A stretch of DNA of 64,000 bases from JBDIAG01 sp963835085. GTDB taxonomy: Bacteria > Actinomycetota > Actinomycetes > Actinomycetales > CAWJMD01. Positions 1 to 8,679 of this stretch are shown here, piece after piece. Made by a program: the position numbers and the translations under genes. The first letter of the stretch is position 1; each line of letters begins with the position of its first letter. Below the pieces are notes generated by a model that did not search any database, was not told the DNA's origin, and saw nothing but the letters and a program-made list of their open reading frames with translations. The stretch covers positions 186,001 to 250,000 of the forward strand of contig CAWIED010000002.1 of assembly GCA_963835085.1 (NCBI GenBank), given 5' to 3'.

Positions 1-395
1 ATCGAGTACGACCCACGAGCCCGCACGCTCGTCTGCAGCCCCCACACCGGGTCGCGGAGCTGGATGGGGCTGTCGGTGCCCCACAACAGCTCGAGCTTGT
101 GGTCGATGTTGACGAAGTACACCCGCGAGCTGAACGCGCTGACCCCACCCGAGAGGAGGTTGCGGAGCTTGCCGACGAACGGGTGATTGTTGCTGTTGAG
201 CGTGTGGCGACCGCCGCCGAACACTGCCACGGCGATGCCGTCACGGATGAAGACTGCCTCCTCCGACTCGGAGACGATCAGCTGGGTGTTGTTGTTGAAG
301 TCCTCGCCGGTGAACCTCCAGGCGAGGACAGCCGTCGAGCCGAGACCGTCGTTGAGTAGCCCGGTCTCGTTCTTGATGACGTCGTAGATCTTCAT
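1..395 (-). CDS. SPFH-domain, YdjI/virion-core-like protein (partial, 3' end outside window)
   Basis: Only the first 131 codons are present; the gene runs off the left edge. The protein starts MKIYDVIKNE and continues with LVSESEEAVFIRDG, GRHTLNSNNHPFV and VYFVNID, the pattern of bacterial SPFH (band-7/flotillin-like) proteins of the YdjI or 'virion core protein' group. Members associate with membranes and are thought to form large oligomeric scaffolds; many end in a zinc ribbon, which cannot be checked here. The ATG overlaps the TGA of the upstream gene by ATGA, so translation is probably coupled. It is the last visible gene of the five-gene minus-strand operon that begins near 6073. Family assignment is good; the cellular role is unknown. 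Confidence 0.75.
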   Translation of the reverse strand, partial: MKIYDVIKNETGLLNDGLGSTAVLAWRFTGEDFNNNTQLIVSESEEAVFIRDGIAVAVFGGGRHTLNSNNHPFVGKLRNLLSGGVSAFSSRVYFVNIDHKLELLWGTDSPIQLRDPVWGLQTSVRARGSYS

Positions 396-1951
396 GATTC
401 GCTCCCGTGGGACTTGTAGGGCAGGAACTTGACGCCGTTCTCTCGAGCCTGCTCCAGTCGGTGACGGCCGCCCTCTGGGTTGAGCGTCCCATCGGCGCGC
501 TCGCTACCCGAGATGGGATGGTTGAGCAAGTAGTCGTAGACGCCGGCCAGCCGGTGCTGTCCTTCGAGGCCGTGCTCCTGGTCGTATGCAGCGAAGTCGT
601 CGCGGGTGGCACCCGCAGCAATGCCGGGCGCAATCTGGTCGTTCCAGGCGTTGACGGCATAGGCGATTTCTTCGGGCAGGCCGGGGGTGCGGTAGCCGAG
701 AATCGGGTTGTCGCTGTAGTCGAAACGCTCAACGGGTTCGAGCGTGAGGCCACGCTCGGCGAGGGCCGAGGTGAGCGCCTCGTTCTCGGGCGAGTTGCCG
801 AGGTCAACAGCATCGGACTGATCGCTTGCATCGGGTACCTCGGCAGTTTCCGGCGCAGGTGAGTCTTGCGTCTCGGGGGGCTCCGTCACCGGTGGTGTGT
901 CCTGTCCGAGGCTGTCGGCTGCCTCGGCGTCGTACTCCTGGTGCGGTTCTTCGGTGGGGTGGGTTTCGTCCTTGGCCAGCGGTGGTTCACTTCCGAGGGT
1001 GTCGGGTGCCTCGGCGTCGTACTCCTGGTGCGGTTCTTCGGCAGGGCGGCCTTCGTCATGGTCGGCTTCGGTCAGTTCTTCGATCGAAGGCTCCGGTTGC
1101 TCAGCGCTATCCGGATTCTCTTCCGGGGCAACATCGGCTGCGTCCTCTGCCGAGGGCTCTTCGGCATCGCTCGCCGGTTCGACCGGGTCTTCGGCGATCG
1201 CCTCGCTCGACTCGGTGGGTTCACGTGCCGCATCGCTGCCTGCGGGTTCCTTCGGGTCTTCCCCGGCTGTTGGGTCTATAGCATCCGTCGGTTCGGCGTT
1301 CTGGACCGCGTCCGGGTTGTCGGGGCCCAGGTCGAGTGCTTCGTCCTCCTGCCAGTCGTGGGGTTCGGTGGCCGTCTCGCTCTGGGTGTCGGGTACATCC
1401 CCCAGATCGATGGCGTCGTCCGCCTCCCTGCCCATCTCGGGGGCATCGGGACTGGTTGCATCAGCGGCTGGCTCGGCGAGGTCTTCAACGGGTGTCTCGT
1501 TCGGTGCGGTGGGTTCACTTGCCACATCGCTGCCTGCAGGTTCCTTTGAGTCTTCCCCGGCTGCTGGGTCCATGGCATCCGCCGGTTCGGCATTCGGGGA
1601 CGAATCCAGGCTGTCGTGATGGCCCAGGTCGAGGACTTCGTCCTCCTGCCAGTCGTGGGGTTCGGTGGCCGTCTCGCTCTGGGTGTCGGGTGCATCCCCC
1701 AGATCGATGGCGTCGTCCGCCTCCCTTCCCGTCTCGGGGGCACCGGGGCTGGTTGCATCAACCGCTGGTTCGGCGAGATCTTCAGCGGGGGAAGCCTCTT
1801 CGACCTGTGGCACATCAGAGGCGTCCGGGGTTTCAGCGAGGTCGACGGGTTCGTCGGTCACGTCAGCTGCGGCCTCGGGAACAGCGACGTCTGCGCTCGT
1901 GTCGACCGGCTCGGCGGGAGCATCTGCGATGTCGGTATCGAGGTTGCTCAA
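392..1951 (-). CDS. Acidic, internally duplicated protein with ParB-like C-terminal motif
   Basis: About 519 residues. I chose the TTG at 1951 because it overlaps the stop of the upstream ATPase (TTGA), has GAGAGGAG just upstream, and gives the sensible N-terminus LSNLDTDIADAP; the frame stays open further upstream only as a shadow of the ATPase gene. Residues 1 to about 390 are Asp/Glu/Pro/Ala-rich and low in complexity, with a block of about 99 residues present twice (DAIDLGD, TEPHDWQEDE) and a second shorter repeat containing EEPHQEYDAEA. The last 130 residues look folded and end with GGRHRLEQARENGVKFLPY, which resembles the DG-hR--AA---G---IP box of ParB/sulfiredoxin-type domains. That resemblance is my inference from a short motif. 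Its ATGA overlap with the SPFH gene suggests the two products are made together. Unknown function. Confidence 0.7.
   Translation of the reverse strand: MSNLDTDIADAPAEPVDTSADVAVPEAAADVTDEPVDLAETPDASDVPQVEEASPAEDLAEPAVDATSPGAPETGREADDAIDLGDAPDTQSETATEPHDWQEDEVLDLGHHDSLDSSPNAEPADAMDPAAGEDSKEPAGSDVASEPTAPNETPVEDLAEPAADATSPDAPEMGREADDAIDLGDVPDTQSETATEPHDWQEDEALDLGPDNPDAVQNAEPTDAIDPTAGEDPKEPAGSDAAREPTESSEAIAEDPVEPASDAEEPSAEDAADVAPEENPDSAEQPEPSIEELTEADHDEGRPAEEPHQEYDAEAPDTLGSEPPLAKDETHPTEEPHQEYDAEAADSLGQDTPPVTEPPETQDSPAPETAEVPDASDQSDAVDLGNSPENEALTSALAERGLTLEPVERFDYSDNPILGYRTPGLPEEIAYAVNAWNDQIAPGIAAGATRDDFAAYDQEHGLEGQHRLAGVYDYLLNHPISGSERADGTLNPEGGRHRLEQARENGVKFLPYKSHGSES
1200..1792 (-). repeat. 297-bp coding duplication inside the acidic protein gene
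   Basis: Two copies lie side by side about 297 bp (99 codons) apart; the marker GTCGAG followed by the segment encoding HDWQEDE occurs at about 1331 and again at about 1628. The copies are highly similar at the DNA level over the DAIDLGD to QEDE segment, which points to a fairly recent duplication or to recombination between copies. Confidence 0.8.
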
Positions 1952-4632
1952 GATGCCCGGCTCCTCTCGGCTTTGAGGGTCTTGCGGATCGTGGCGTCGG
2001 TGAGCGGGATCTGCGTCTGGTACTTGACGAGGCGGAGGAAATTGACCTTGACCGCATGGCGGAGGGCGAGCGTGTTCGGCATCGACGAAGGAAGTTCGTC
2101 CGCGATGAGTGCGTCGAGCCTGCAGTAGGCGGCGCGCAGCTGGTCGATGCGCGAAGCGTTCGCCGGGAGGTGCGCGGAGACGAGGCGCCGGGCGACCTCC
2201 TTGCCCGCGGCGGCGACCGCGCCGTCCCAGCCGCCGATGTAGGCGCATTCCGGGTACGGCACGAGCAGCTCGGGGTGGCGCTGCCAGTAGGTGACCTTGC
2301 GGGCGATGACATCGTCGGGGACAAAGGTCGCGATGCCGCGCTGAGCGCGCCAGTCAGCGGTCACGATCTCTTCGGGGTCTTCGAGTCGGTCGTAGAACAA
2401 CAGCGCCTCGCCAGGGCGAAGCCGGGCCAAGCGCTCCCGCTGCGCCTCGCTCATGTTGGTGCTCGCAGCCAGGATCTCTTTGTCCACGGCCTCGACCAGG
2501 CGGAAGCCCAGCTTGATATTGGTCAGCGCCACCACGTCCGCGCTGACTTTGCGCGGCGACTGGTCTGCCACGATGATGCCGACACCGTAGGAGCGGATCT
2601 CCGCCAGCATCCGTTTGAGCAGCTTCTTCGCGATCGCGGCCGGGTCGGCCTCACCGTGACCGCCCGCCTCGTCGGCGTCGAGCAGGACGTGTGCCTCCTC
2701 GAGCAGCAGGACGTGCTTGAGCGTCCCGTCGCCCGCAACGTTGGCATTCACGTACGCGAGAACCTGCAGGAGGATGAGCGCGATGTAGAGCGCCTTGTCA
2801 TCGCTGTTCTCGATGCCTGCCAGCTCGATCACGGTCGGTTTGTTCAGCAGATCCTCGACCGGGATCGATGGATAGGTGTCGAACAGCCCGACCAGGCTGG
2901 CGAGACGCACCTGGCCGGCCCGTCCGATGTTGGCCGCGTCGCCGGTGTAGCCGATGCGGGCGAAGGTCTCCTGGAACACCGACAGGAAATCCCGGATCGA
3001 GAACACCTCCCGAGCGTCCTCGGCGGTGTCGGAGTCGAACCAGCCGTGGCGGGAGTACGCTGCCGAGAGCGCGTCCTCGAAGATCTTGTCGAGCGGACTC
3101 GTCATGGTGACCGCTGCGGCGAACGCGGTCTTGAGCGTGGACTTATAGCTCTGCAACCGGACGCCCTTGGGTGGCAGGAACGGGTTCATCACCAGTGGCG
3201 AGATGTGGTCCTTGCCCGGCGTGAACACCTGGAGGTCGGGCGTGGTCTCGATCAATGCCCGGTACTCGTTCTTGGCCGGTTCGATCACCAGGTACGGGAT
3301 TCCGTGCTCGCGCCAGAGCCGATCGAGCAGTCCCACCGTGAAGGTCGTCTTGCCCGAGCCTGGCGTGCCGGTAACGAAGGCATGCTTGGTCAAGTCGGTG
3401 TGTCCGAAGCCGATGACGACGTCCGCCGCCCCGGCGAGCCGCCCGGCCTCGATGCTCGTGCTGCCGATGACGCCGGCGGAGTAGTTCCGGGAGTGCCGAG
3501 TGGTGGCGTTGACCGTCAGCCCGGCGCCGACCGTGTCGCTGCCGAGGGGCAGGCGGAACAGCTCAGCGCCCTCGAAGGCCGTCAACAGGAACGGCAGCCG
3601 GTGGAACGCGTCGCCCGGCCTGCGTGTCGCTGCCCACAGAGACGGGTCACGAGTCGTGTCGAGCAGCGTCTCGTTCAGTTGCCAGGGTGCAGTGACGAAC
3701 GCCGCTGGCCCGCGCGGCGCGGACATCGTGATGTCGATGAAGCGGGCGGCTAGCGCGCCGTCTTCAGCGTCGTCAGACAGCTGCCCGAGCACGCGGTTAG
3801 CGATCACGGGCACCGCGTTTCGCGGCCCGGAGACGACCACGTTGAACAAGAACAGCGGCGAATCCTTGTGCCCGTCGAGGTACCCATACATCTCCGAGAG
3901 CTTGCGCGCGGCGGTGAAACTGACCGTACCGATGGACTGGTCGGTGATGCCATTCGCGAGCGTGGTCAGGGCGAGCGTCATCTGCTCGATGGCTGCGCGC
4001 TCCGCAGGCGCCAGGCTGGTCGGAATGAGCTGGATCGACAGCGCCGCACCCGGCACTTCCGTCAGGGCGCTGGCGATGCGGCTCAGGTCGCGACTGCCTG
4101 CCGGGATGCGGTGGAAGGCGAAGGCGCTCGGCAGGATCTGACTACCGAGGTTCTCTATCCATTCCTCCTTCACCAACGCGACCGCCCGCTCCGCAGAGGT
4201 ACTAGCGATGACCGTGGCGGGGCGATCGGCGTAGTCGAAGCCGCCGAGGGTCAGCGCGCTGATGACGACGGTCCTCAATTCACCTGCGGTCGCAGCCGCG
4301 TAAGCCCTGGTGGGCCCGATCGCCCGGATGACGACGAAGAGGCGTAGGTCGGCGGCGTGTGGCTGTCCTACCACGGCGTGCGCTTGCCAGAGCAGTTCCA
4401 ATGCACAGTCCCGCGCCCGCTCAGGGCCATCGTCGTACTGCCCGCGGTAGGACTGATACGTCTCAAACAGCAGGCTGACGAAGTCCCGCTTGGACTGCTG
4501 CACCAGGTCGGGCCCGGAGGCATCCCCGAGCACCGAGACGTGCGGAATGCGAACGATCTCGATCACGCCGGCAGTCGCAACCTCGCTCTGGGCGAGCGCC
4601 ATGAACGTCAGGAGCGAGTCACTGTTTGCCAT
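1948..4632 (-). CDS. HerA/DUF87-type ATP-binding protein
   Basis: About 894 residues. The ATG at 4632 (MANSDSLLTF) is preferred because AGGAGG lies at the right spacing; an in-frame GTG at 4650 sits before the ribosome binding site. The N-terminal 400 residues are not recognisable to me. A Walker A motif (GTPGSGKTT) is at about residues 422-430, followed by LVIEPAKNEYRAL. A Walker B motif (HVLLLEEAH) lies at about 640-648, then IRSYGVGIIVADQSP. This order is typical of HerA/FtsK-fold DUF87 ATPases that move DNA or proteins. HerA ATPases are often paired with nucleases in DNA repair or phage defence; here the partners are an acidic ParB-motif protein and an SPFH protein. It is 90 bp downstream of the membrane-protein gene and overlaps the next gene (TTGA). 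ATPase call strong, role unknown. Confidence 0.85.
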   Translation of the reverse strand: MANSDSLLTFMALAQSEVATAGVIEIVRIPHVSVLGDASGPDLVQQSKRDFVSLLFETYQSYRGQYDDGPERARDCALELLWQAHAVVGQPHAADLRLFVVIRAIGPTRAYAAATAGELRTVVISALTLGGFDYADRPATVIASTSAERAVALVKEEWIENLGSQILPSAFAFHRIPAGSRDLSRIASALTEVPGAALSIQLIPTSLAPAERAAIEQMTLALTTLANGITDQSIGTVSFTAARKLSEMYGYLDGHKDSPLFLFNVVVSGPRNAVPVIANRVLGQLSDDAEDGALAARFIDITMSAPRGPAAFVTAPWQLNETLLDTTRDPSLWAATRRPGDAFHRLPFLLTAFEGAELFRLPLGSDTVGAGLTVNATTRHSRNYSAGVIGSTSIEAGRLAGAADVVIGFGHTDLTKHAFVTGTPGSGKTTFTVGLLDRLWREHGIPYLVIEPAKNEYRALIETTPDLQVFTPGKDHISPLVMNPFLPPKGVRLQSYKSTLKTAFAAAVTMTSPLDKIFEDALSAAYSRHGWFDSDTAEDAREVFSIRDFLSVFQETFARIGYTGDAANIGRAGQVRLASLVGLFDTYPSIPVEDLLNKPTVIELAGIENSDDKALYIALILLQVLAYVNANVAGDGTLKHVLLLEEAHVLLDADEAGGHGEADPAAIAKKLLKRMLAEIRSYGVGIIVADQSPRKVSADVVALTNIKLGFRLVEAVDKEILAASTNMSEAQRERLARLRPGEALLFYDRLEDPEEIVTADWRAQRGIATFVPDDVIARKVTYWQRHPELLVPYPECAYIGGWDGAVAAAGKEVARRLVSAHLPANASRIDQLRAAYCRLDALIADELPSSMPNTLALRHAVKVNFLRLVKYQTQIPLTDATIRKTLKAERSRAS

Positions 4633-4722
4633 CCTGGCAGACCTCCTCACGTGACTCGGGAGAGGGAAACAGCGTGCCGGGACCGGCGCGAAACACGTCT
4701 ACCCCAGCACGCCGAAACGGTG

Positions 4723-5421
4723 TCAGGCGAGCTTCTTCTCGCGGATGAGACTGCGAGCGCCGGAGATGACGCGGCTGACGGAACCCTCGTCGCGGATGGA
4801 CGACGTGACCGAGGTGCCGCCCGTGGTGGTGAGCTTGAACTCCTCGAAATTCACTTGCTGGCTGTTGCCCCTGACGTCGTTGATCCTGAAGGTCTCCGAC
4901 TGCGTCGAGACCGAGACGACGTCCTTGTAGAAGTACTCGTCCGTCTGCTCGCGGCTCTCCCGCGGGCTGGTCAGCGAGAACTGGAACTTGTAGGCATGCA
5001 GCTGGTGCTCGCTGAAGTACAGCACGACGCCCTCGTAGTTGGAGGAACGGAAGATGCGGTCCTTGCCAAGCTTGACCTGCACTCCCGAGGCGATGTTCTT
5101 GTAGTAGTAGCCGTGGACAGCTACTGGGTCGATGAGCTTGACCTCATCCTCGTCCAGGCCGAGCTTGTTCAGCGCGCGCCTATCGATGTCGGCGATGGCC
5201 CTGGCCGCGTCGGCGTCGATCTCGGCGTCGGTCGGCTTGCCTGCGAACCTGAAGTACAGCACGGCGACGCCGCCCGCGATCAGCAGCAGGCCGATGAGCA
5301 TCGCGCCGCCGGCGTGCGACAGGATCAGCGTGAGGAGCACGCCGATGACGATCAGGACGATGCCCGCCTTCGGGCTGGACTGCTTGAAGTACTTTTTGTT
5401 GCGTTCGTAGTTGATGGCCAT
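4723..5421 (-). CDS. Two-helix membrane protein of unknown function
   Basis: 232 residues starting MAINYERNKKYFKQSS. Two hydrophobic segments lie at about residues 20-38 and 40-58, joined by a short loop (LILSHAGGAML), so the protein is probably a hairpin anchored in the membrane with a cytosolic domain of about 170 residues. That domain is mixed alpha/beta with Tyr-rich stretches (VHGYYYKNI, YFSEHQLHAYKFQF) and ends in basic residues. I do not recognise the family. It is the second gene of the SPFH/ATPase operon, 37 bp after the zinc-ribbon gene, and could tether the complex to the membrane (inference). Confidence 0.75.
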   Translation of the reverse strand: MAINYERNKKYFKQSSPKAGIVLIVIGVLLTLILSHAGGAMLIGLLLIAGGVAVLYFRFAGKPTDAEIDADAARAIADIDRRALNKLGLDEDEVKLIDPVAVHGYYYKNIASGVQVKLGKDRIFRSSNYEGVVLYFSEHQLHAYKFQFSLTSPRESREQTDEYFYKDVVSVSTQSETFRINDVRGNSQQVNFEEFKLTTTGGTSVTSSIRDEGSVSRVISGARSLIREKKLA

Positions 5422-5458
5422 TTGTCGTGGAGAACCTCTCTTGGTGGGATCGTTCGGG

Positions 5459-6073
5459 TCAGGCGGAAAGGTGGATCGGAATGGAAACGGATGCCGGGTC
5501 GACGTCGAGTAGCTCGAAGAGCGTCTGGATGTCCAGATCGGTCACGCCGCGAAGTACCGCCTGATCGAGGAAGTACTGATGAGACGGCTCGACGTTGAGC
5601 GATTTGCGCTCGTAGTAGTCGAAACGGATATAACCGAACAGGTATGAGTAGATGCCGCGCTCCTGCAGGCGTAATGCCGCAATGAGGTATTCCTCCGCCC
5701 GGCGGATCGCGCCCAGCGGGGCCAGGAACGGCTTCTTGCCACCCAGCGACGCCACCGCTGCATAGAAATACGGCTCGGAGTTCTCGACGTCATCGAGCAG
5801 TGCGTCCGCGAACTGCGTCAGTGCCTTGTCCCGCAAGCCGAGCTTGAGCAGGCACATGCCAAGTGCCGCATGAACGCTCGGGTCGTCGGCCCCCTCGTCC
5901 AGCGCCTCCTCGTAGGTGCGGACGTGCTTCTTCAGGTCCCGGGCTTCCAGGCTGATCAGATCGGACATCGAGCTGATCAGCACTTGCCTTCCGCAGTACT
6001 GGCAGAACTGCTGGCTCGTGCTCCAGGCGCTCCCGCACCCCGGACAACGGACATCGACGACGCGCACAGCCAC
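5459..6073 (-). CDS. Zinc-ribbon/TPR-like protein
   Basis: About 204 residues from the GTG at 6073, which follows GGGGAGGAG at good spacing; the frame is open further upstream but has no ribosome binding site there. The N-terminus carries a zinc ribbon, CPGCG followed by CQYCG, at about residues 9-27. The rest is helical with TPR-like spacing (HAALGMCLLKLGLRDKAL, about residues 70-95), suggesting a protein-protein interaction scaffold. It is the first gene of the minus-strand operon that continues with the membrane protein, the HerA-like ATPase, the acidic protein and the SPFH protein. Zinc ribbons are common partners of YdjI-type SPFH proteins, which supports the operon being functional. Exact function unknown. 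Confidence 0.75.
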   Translation of the reverse strand: MAVRVVDVRCPGCGSAWSTSQQFCQYCGRQVLISSMSDLISLEARDLKKHVRTYEEALDEGADDPSVHAALGMCLLKLGLRDKALTQFADALLDDVENSEPYFYAAVASLGGKKPFLAPLGAIRRAEEYLIAALRLQERGIYSYLFGYIRFDYYERKSLNVEPSHQYFLDQAVLRGVTDLDIQTLFELLDVDPASVSIPIHLSA

Positions 6074-6130
6074 TCGAGCACTCCTCCCCAGTTCGACCTG
6101 GGAAGATCCAGGCCAGGCCCACATGCATTG

Positions 6131-6151
6131 TTTACATGGCCTGTACGTAAA
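6131..6151. promoter_or_regulatory. Imperfect inverted repeat, possible operator of the SPFH/ATPase operon
   Basis: About 60 bp upstream of the first gene of the minus-strand operon there is TTTACATGG followed shortly by GTACGTAAA, an imperfect dyad in a locally AT-rich patch. The position fits an operator or promoter element. No regulator for it is known in the window. Confidence 0.3.
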
Positions 6152-6627
6152 GATAGGGCATTGGCATCGACGCGGCACGGATTTCGATTTCAGAGCCACT
6201 TTCTACCGTTAGATAGAACGCAGGCCAGCAGGGCGATCGGTGCCACAAGCGCCCGGATCGGGATGTTCGCCCGACGGAGAACGTGATCAAGGCCATGAAG
6301 CAGCCGAACGTGGCGTCCGGCGCGGCCGGTAGTCGCCAGCATCAGCGCCCGCCCTCGACGCGGTGAGGACCTCGCAGTCACTGCCTGAGCTCAACTTCGT
6401 GCAGCGTCAGTTCGATCTGTTGAACGCGCTTGGTCGGCCGCTCAGCAGGGGTCGCGAGCCTGCAGGATGACGACGTGTGTCGGTTACGGGGCCGTGGATA
6501 ACCCAAGTCCCCCATGTGCCGACCGCTGCCGCCGGACGACTCGTGACCTGTTCGTCGGTATGACGCGCCAGGGACGGCCTCTGGCTCGGCTACCTGGAGG
6601 CGGCTCGCCCCAGGTCAGATCCGATTG

Positions 6628-6718
6628 GTGTCCGCAATCCGGCGCCGGTGCGACCCAGTGCGCATGGGCTGAGCACGAACTCTGAGCCCGTCGCATCGAT
6701 CGCGCCGGATTCCGGACG
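6628..6718. repeat. Dispersed stem element, family 1, copy A
   Basis: About 90 bp bounded by GTCCGCAATCCGGCGC and GCGCCGGATTCCGGAC, which can pair almost perfectly. The interior contains GGGCTGAGCACGA, the conserved core of this family. Other copies lie at 40567, 49276, 59085 and 59306. It sits in the 870-bp non-coding gap between the operon start and the RDD gene. Confidence 0.8.
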
Positions 6719-6746
6719 GTCGTGGCCGGTCCACCCTGAGCTGCGG

Positions 6747-6840
6747 TCAGCTCAGGCCGGTCGCCACGTGGGTGAGAATGGCTTCCAGCATATGCGCGTT
6801 GTACTCCACCTCTATCTGGTAGGGAAACCCCGCGCACAAT
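6747..6840 (-). pseudogene. 3' fragment of a luciferase-like monooxygenase gene
   Basis: Read on the minus strand this stretch encodes VEYNAHMLEAILTHVATGLS then a stop. The intact LLM monooxygenase at 7570-8607 ends in VEYNAHVLEAILTHVAPGLGWR, so this is about 25 codons of a paralogous 3' end. Upstream of it the match is lost. The rest of the 6074-6941 gap shows no convincing gene. The fragment suggests a duplication or rearrangement around the LLM gene. Confidence 0.75.
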
Positions 6841-6941
6841 GGACTCGGCATTGATGACAACTTGCCGCCGGTCTCGCCGTGTCGAACTCGGGCGAACGCA
6901 CTTCGACATGTTGCAAGCAAGCCCATCAGTAGGCTCGGCTC

Positions 6942-7460
6942 GTGAGATTCCCGTGGCGGCGATTACTCGCGTGGCTGATTGATTGGGCCACGATCCTCGC
7001 TTGGGTTGCCGTTGTCACCGCCGTCGGCGTCCCTCTCTATCTCGGCGGCATCACCCACTACGACATTGGAACGGTCGCCTCCAACGTCGTGGCGGCCCTG
7101 CTCGTGGTCGTTCCGGCGGTCATTGGACTCGCCCTGGTGGAAGCAAGCGCGAGACATGCAACACTTGGCAAACGCGTAATCGGGCTGCGGGTTGTCGTCA
7201 TTGGCGAAGCACAACCCTTGCGGTTCCCCCGCACCTTGCTCCGCAACACCCTCAAAATCGGTGTTCCGTGGATGATCGGGCACGCCGCTGTTTACGCACT
7301 TGTCCAAACCAACGGCCAGAATAGGGCGGCCATCGGCCTGGCAGTCGTCGCCTATCTGCTTCCGATTCTCTATGTCATGATGCTGTTCGTTGGAAACGGT
7401 CGCCCGCTCTACGACAGGCTCACTAGGACGTTCGTAGCTCTCGATTCGAGTTCGCGATAG
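6942..7460 (+). CDS. RDD-family membrane protein
   Basis: 172 residues from a GTG start (MRFPWRRLLAWLIDWATIL). The Arg-x-x-Ala-x-x-Ile-Asp pattern near the N-terminus and the hydrophobic segments at about 10-32, 45-68, 105-125 and 130-150 match the RDD domain, which is named for conserved Arg and Asp residues in its helices. The middle of the protein has the usual GKRVIGLRVV segment. RDD proteins are small integral membrane proteins, in a few cases linked to ion transport; no specific substrate can be given. It stands alone between a non-coding gap and the convergent LLM gene. Confidence 0.8.
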   Translation: MRFPWRRLLAWLIDWATILAWVAVVTAVGVPLYLGGITHYDIGTVASNVVAALLVVVPAVIGLALVEASARHATLGKRVIGLRVVVIGEAQPLRFPRTLLRNTLKIGVPWMIGHAAVYALVQTNGQNRAAIGLAVVAYLLPILYVMMLFVGNGRPLYDRLTRTFVALDSSSR

Positions 7461-7569
7461 TCGCGGGTTCGACAGTGCGGAGCACCGCTGTCACGAAACG
7501 ACAGCAACCCTATCCGGGCGTCCGGATTGATGCTCGTGGCGTCGCCGTTTCGACGTGTTCGCGAGGATC

Positions 7570-8607
7570 TCAGCGCCAGCCCAGCCCCGGCGCCACGTGG
7601 GTGAGAATCGCTTCCAGCACGTGCGCGTTGTACTCCACCCCGAGCTGGTTGGGCACGGTCAGCAGCACGGTGTCGGCTGCGGCGATCGCCTCGTCCTTGG
7701 CCAGTTCCTCGATCAGGACGTCGGGCTCGGCAGCGTAGGAACGCCCGAAGATCGCCCGGCCGCCGTCGAGGTGACCGATGGAGTCTTCGGAGTCGCGGTC
7801 GGCACCGAAGTAGGCGCGGTCCTGGTCGTTGACCAGAGCGAAGATCGACCGGCTGACCGAGACTCGCGGCTCCCGCTCGTGCCCGGCCTGCCGCCAGGCG
7901 GTGCGGAACGACTCGATCTGCTCGGCCTGTTGCACGTGAAACGGCTTGCCGTTCTCGTCGTCCTTCAGGGTCGAGCTCATCAGATTCATACCGAGCCGGG
8001 CGGCCCATTCCCCGGTGGCGTTCGAGCCGGACCCCCACCAGATCCGCTCCCGCAGGCCGGGGGACTGCGGTTCGATGCCGAGCGGGCCGGGGTGTGGGTT
8101 GGCGAACATCGGACGCGGGTTGGGCTCGGCGAACCGAGCACCGTCGATCACCTGCAGGTACACCTCGGTATTGGAGCGGGCGACGTCGGCCATGGTCTTG
8201 CCTTCTGGCGCGCCGTAGCCGAAGTAGCGATAGCCGTCGACGACCTGCTCGGGTGAGCCCCGTGAGATGCCGAGCTGCAGTCTGCCGCCGGAGATGAGGT
8301 CGGCGGCGGCAGAGTCCTCGGCCATGTAGAGCGGGTTCTCATAGCGCATGTCGATGACACCGGTGCCGATCTCGATTCGGCTGGTGCGTGCACCGATCGC
8401 TGCCAGCAGCGGAAACGGCGACCCGAGCTGGCGGGCGTAGTGGTGCACCCGGAAGTAGGCGCCATCGACCCCGAGCTCCTCCGCCGCGACCGCCAGGTCG
8501 ATCGACTGGAGCAGCACGTCCGATGCCGAGCGTGCCTGCGAATGCGGGGAGGCCGACCAGTGCCCGAAGGAAAGGAATCCGATCTTCTTCACGGGTGCTG
8601 TAACCAT
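7570..8607 (-). CDS. LLM-class flavin-dependent oxidoreductase
   Basis: About 345 residues from the ATG at 8607 (MVTAPVKKIGFLSFG); an in-frame ATG at 8631 is also possible. The IGFLSFGHW start, the AAEELGVDGAYFRVHHYARQ segment and IEIGTGVIDMRYENPLYMAEDSAA are typical of bacterial luciferase-like monooxygenases, TIM-barrel enzymes that use FMNH2 or F420H2. The SGGRLQLGISRG segment lies in the usual cofactor region. Substrate unknown. It is downstream of, and in the same direction as, the GH3 gene at 8680, with a 72-bp gap. A dead copy of its 3' end lies at 6747-6840. Confidence 0.85.
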   Translation of the reverse strand: MVTAPVKKIGFLSFGHWSASPHSQARSASDVLLQSIDLAVAAEELGVDGAYFRVHHYARQLGSPFPLLAAIGARTSRIEIGTGVIDMRYENPLYMAEDSAAADLISGGRLQLGISRGSPEQVVDGYRYFGYGAPEGKTMADVARSNTEVYLQVIDGARFAEPNPRPMFANPHPGPLGIEPQSPGLRERIWWGSGSNATGEWAARLGMNLMSSTLKDDENGKPFHVQQAEQIESFRTAWRQAGHEREPRVSVSRSIFALVNDQDRAYFGADRDSEDSIGHLDGGRAIFGRSYAAEPDVLIEELAKDEAIAAADTVLLTVPNQLGVEYNAHVLEAILTHVAPGLGWR

Positions 8608-8679
8608 CAGTTGTGGACAGATCCTTCCCATTGGAGTTCGCTGATCCAGCAGGCGCTGGAGACATTCCAGGACAGCTGC

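Noticed and set aside
1336..3753. Long plus-strand open frame (about 805 codons)
   Set aside because: It lies opposite the ATPase and acidic protein genes, is rich in Arg and shows no known motif; it is a shadow caused by high G+C content.
6467..6909. Short open frames on both strands in the 6074-6941 gap
   Set aside because: They overlap the family 1 element and the LLM fragment in the wrong frames and have no ribosome binding sites.
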